Positions 61,891-64,000 of a stretch of DNA of 64,000 nt are shown in pieces. The stretch lies in assembly GCF_002295115.1 (NCBI RefSeq), contig NZ_NSFV01000013.1, positions 93,062 to 157,061 of the forward strand, in the 5' to 3' direction. This stretch comes from Mesorhizobium sp. WSM4311 (GTDB taxonomy: Bacteria; Pseudomonadota; Alphaproteobacteria; Rhizobiales; Rhizobiaceae). Below the pieces are notes generated by a model, which ran no database searches, was not told where the DNA came from, and saw only the letters and a list, made by a program, of their open reading frames with translations. How positions within the stretch are numbered: position 1 is the first letter of the stretch; the number at the start of each line of letters is the position of its first letter. The position numbers were made by a program, and so were the translations under genes.

Positions 61891-63762
61891 ATGCAATATA
61901 GGCGCTATATCGAGGGCCTTAGGGCCGTTGCTGTACTTCCGGTCGTACTCTTTCATTTCGGAATTTCGGCGATCCCGGGTGGCTTTAGCGGGGTCGATAT
62001 CTTCTTCGTCATCTCCGGCTACCTAACCAGCGGAAGCCTCCTGGATGACCTTGAACGCGGCCAATTTTCCATCGTCAACTTCTACTGGCGCCGTGCCCGG
62101 CGCATTCTGCCGGCGCTCGTCTTTGTGATGCTTCTCACCTGCATTGCGGCATTGTTCATTCTTCTGCCACCGGATCTGCGCGGATTCAGTCTTAGCATCA
62201 TAGCTACCTCGACCTTCTGGTCGAACGTTTTCTTCTGGAAAACGTCAAGTTACTTCTCTATCGATGCCGCGCTTCTACCACTGTTGCACACTTGGCCGCT
62301 TTCCGTAGCGGAGCAGTACTACATCTTCGCACCAATCCTGATGTTCCTAATCTATCGCTACATCGGGAAGCGCTGGCTGACGACACTTCTTCCGATAATT
62401 CTCTGCAGCTTCGTAGTGGCGGTGATGGCGACATCGCTGGCACCCACCGCCGGATTCTATCTGCTGCCGACCCGAATCTGGGAACTCATGTTGGGCGCCC
62501 TGCTCATGCTCAAATGCCCCTCGCCGCTGGGCAACCGACTCCTGATGGAGTCGGTGGGGGTGGCCGGATTTGGCCTTCTCGCCATCGGGTTCTTCGCGAT
62601 TTCGGCGAGTGATCCGTTCCCAGGCTACAACGCCTTGTATCCATGCATCGGAACGGCCCTTCTGATCTATGTTGGCCAAAATACCCCCTCGACGGTCGCC
62701 ACCCGCATGCTCGAAGTCAGGCCGCTGGTCTGGATTGGGCTCATCTCGTATTCGTTGTATCTTGTTCACTGGCCTCTCAATGCGTTCGCGCACTATCTTT
62801 CGTTCCAAAAACTCGATCCGTTGATGACCGGTGCGATGTTGGTGGCAAGCCTCGCATTGGCTGCATTCTCCTGGAAGTTTGTAGAGCAGCCGTTTCGACA
62901 GAAGAGGGCCTTCACCTCCCCGGGGCCTATCTTCGCCTTTTCAGCGCTCGCGATCGTTGTCCTTTGTGCCGGCGGAGCGGCGGGGGCGCTCGGCAACGGC
63001 TTTCCGCAACGGTTTCCGGACTATGTCCAGCGGCGCATTTCCGTCGGGGACTGGAGGAATGGCATCTGTTTCAACGAGGGCACCAGCCGGATCGAAAGCT
63101 GGAATATGGAGGATTGCACGCGCACCAGCGGTTTTCCAACAACGGTTTTTTTGTGGGGCGACTCCTTCGCCGCGCACTATGTTTCCGGCTTGGGTGCTAA
63201 CATAAATCGATTGCAGGCGAACATCGTTGAATATACGTACGCCAGCTGCGCGCCGATACTCTATTACTACCCGTACGATCGTCTTGATTGTGTCCGGTTC
63301 AATCGCAAGGCCTTGGACGTCATCTTGGAAGCGGACATCAAGACGGTTATCCTCAGCGGTAGATGGAGTGACTATGAGGTCAGAGGTTTCGACGGTCTTC
63401 AGCAAACAATCGCTACGCTTCGTGCCCTGGGCGTGCGCGTGTTTGTCATCGGCCAGTCTCCGCAGTTCCCAACTGACGTCCGGAAAATTGCGTTCTTCGC
63501 CAAGCGCCAAAATCTGGACGATACGTCCTGGCCGATCGCGATGGACCCCGACGTCAACGAACGTGTGCGCTCATTTACCAAAGGCGCCACATTCATCGAT
63601 CCGCTGAAATTCCTGTGCAGCGCAGGACGCTGCGCCTATTTCGATAGAGGAGAGTTTTTATATTTCGACTATGGTCATTTCTCTTCAGCCGGCGCCACAC
63701 TGGCAATCTCGAAATACTGGCCGGCTTTTGGCAAGGACAATGCTCTTCCTAAGACGAAGTAG
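61891..63762 (+). CDS. Acyltransferase-3/SGNH membrane protein (OafA type)
   Basis: This 623-residue protein has ten or eleven membrane helices over residues 1-370 with acyltransferase-3 motifs (RYIEGLRAVAVLPVVLFHFG; GFSGVDIFFVISGYL; HTWPLSVAEQYY) and a C-terminal SGNH esterase-like domain (LWGDSFAAHYVSGL; about 420-620, ending with DYGHFSSAGA). Such proteins O-acetylate surface polysaccharides. It follows the y4xK-like gene by 83 bp on the same strand and could be transcribed with it. Whether it modifies LPS, EPS or Nod factor is unknown. Confidence 0.9.
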   Translation: MQYRRYIEGLRAVAVLPVVLFHFGISAIPGGFSGVDIFFVISGYLTSGSLLDDLERGQFSIVNFYWRRARRILPALVFVMLLTCIAALFILLPPDLRGFSLSIIATSTFWSNVFFWKTSSYFSIDAALLPLLHTWPLSVAEQYYIFAPILMFLIYRYIGKRWLTTLLPIILCSFVVAVMATSLAPTAGFYLLPTRIWELMLGALLMLKCPSPLGNRLLMESVGVAGFGLLAIGFFAISASDPFPGYNALYPCIGTALLIYVGQNTPSTVATRMLEVRPLVWIGLISYSLYLVHWPLNAFAHYLSFQKLDPLMTGAMLVASLALAAFSWKFVEQPFRQKRAFTSPGPIFAFSALAIVVLCAGGAAGALGNGFPQRFPDYVQRRISVGDWRNGICFNEGTSRIESWNMEDCTRTSGFPTTVFLWGDSFAAHYVSGLGANINRLQANIVEYTYASCAPILYYYPYDRLDCVRFNRKALDVILEADIKTVILSGRWSDYEVRGFDGLQQTIATLRALGVRVFVIGQSPQFPTDVRKIAFFAKRQNLDDTSWPIAMDPDVNERVRSFTKGATFIDPLKFLCSAGRCAYFDRGEFLYFDYGHFSSAGATLAISKYWPAFGKDNALPKTK

Positions 63763-63868
63763 CGGCTCAGCGGCTGACAAGCACCAGTACGGGTCCCAGT
63801 GATAGCTCCTGCTTCCGCAGCAGCCGCGACGATGGAGCTGTTCAGGTTTAAGGCCCCCCGATAGTGAC

Positions 63869-64000
63869 CTAGGTGTGGAGCTTCAACAGGTTGTCCTCGA
63901 TCAGGGCGAGGCGACTGATAGGCGTTTTTGACTTTAGGCTGCCATGTGGACGATGCCAATTGTATCTGTGCAGCCAGACAGGCAGTTCGGCGGCACGATG
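63869..64000 (-). mobile_element. IS481-family transposase C-terminus (cut by window edge)
   Basis: The minus strand encodes 43 residues with AAELPVWLHRYNWHRPHGSL and ISRLALIEDNLLKLHT before TAG. This is the end of an IS481 transposase. It may be an intact copy extending right, unlike the N-terminal fragment at 23585-24014. Confidence 0.9.

Noticed and set aside
1..64000. CRISPR arrays, rRNA or tRNA genes
   Set aside because: No regularly spaced repeats or recognisable tRNA/rRNA sequences were seen while reading; only short tandem repeats (123 bp x2, 24 bp x3, a GGCATC run) are present.

Overview
The window looks like a symbiosis island from a Mesorhizobium-type root-nodule bacterium. The evidence is a complete rhizobial (rhc/nol/nop) type III secretion cluster in the known gene order, a nod box in front of the ttsI activator gene, tts boxes in front of secretion operons and effectors, NifA/sigma-54 promoters, a Ros/MucR regulator, a DUF6499/DUF2285 locus like those of Mesorhizobium ICEs, and many decayed IS elements and integrases. 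I cannot name the strain.

1-19.4 kb is a mosaic. Two inverted copies of an integrase 3' end plus an M41-like (HEAGH) gene bracket about 10 kb. That segment holds kup, a dnaE2 remnant, a shredded gabD/M16-peptidase copy, a hipBA-type toxin-antitoxin pair, an integrase pseudogene and an IS21 remnant. Further right are an IS256 internal-deletion derivative, a DUF6499/DUF2285 locus split by a +1 shift, an intact gabD and an intact double-domain M16 peptidase. Both HEAGH genes and the M16 gene have recognisable NifA upstream sites with -24/-12 promoters, and a fourth such promoter faces the end of gabD. Proteases are therefore predicted to be switched on during nitrogen fixation.

19.4-29 kb has a sensor kinase/response regulator pair (ATGA overlap), a decayed tandem copy of the regulator and of its divergent promoter, small Cys-containing ORFs, an acyltransferase-like membrane protein, IS481/IS110/IS630 fragments, cspA and a cysteine-less MucR/Ros protein.

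29.9-51.1 kb is the type III system. Leftward: nopC-nopA-y4yQ-rhcV-y4yS; nopP; and nolB-rhcJ-nolU-nolV-rhcN-(rhcO)-rhcQRSTU. Rightward: a large candidate effector, nolW and nolX. Six tts boxes are visible in the window. Three have the usual TCGAAAGC half and three are plain direct repeats of GTCAGC with an 11-bp period.

51.1-64 kb: the T3SS locus is interrupted by IS66 and amidase remnants, an ArsR-type regulator, and a one-carbon/SAM set (glyA, metK, an adenosine-kinase-like gene, tdh). After an integrase remnant the T3SS genes resume with nod box/tts box, ttsI, rhcC2 and a y4xK-like lipoprotein. An acyltransferase-3/SGNH protein and the 3' end of an IS481 transposase close the window. The implied chain is flavonoid-NodD to nod box to TtsI to tts boxes to secretion machine and effectors, alongside a separate NifA-driven set of proteases.
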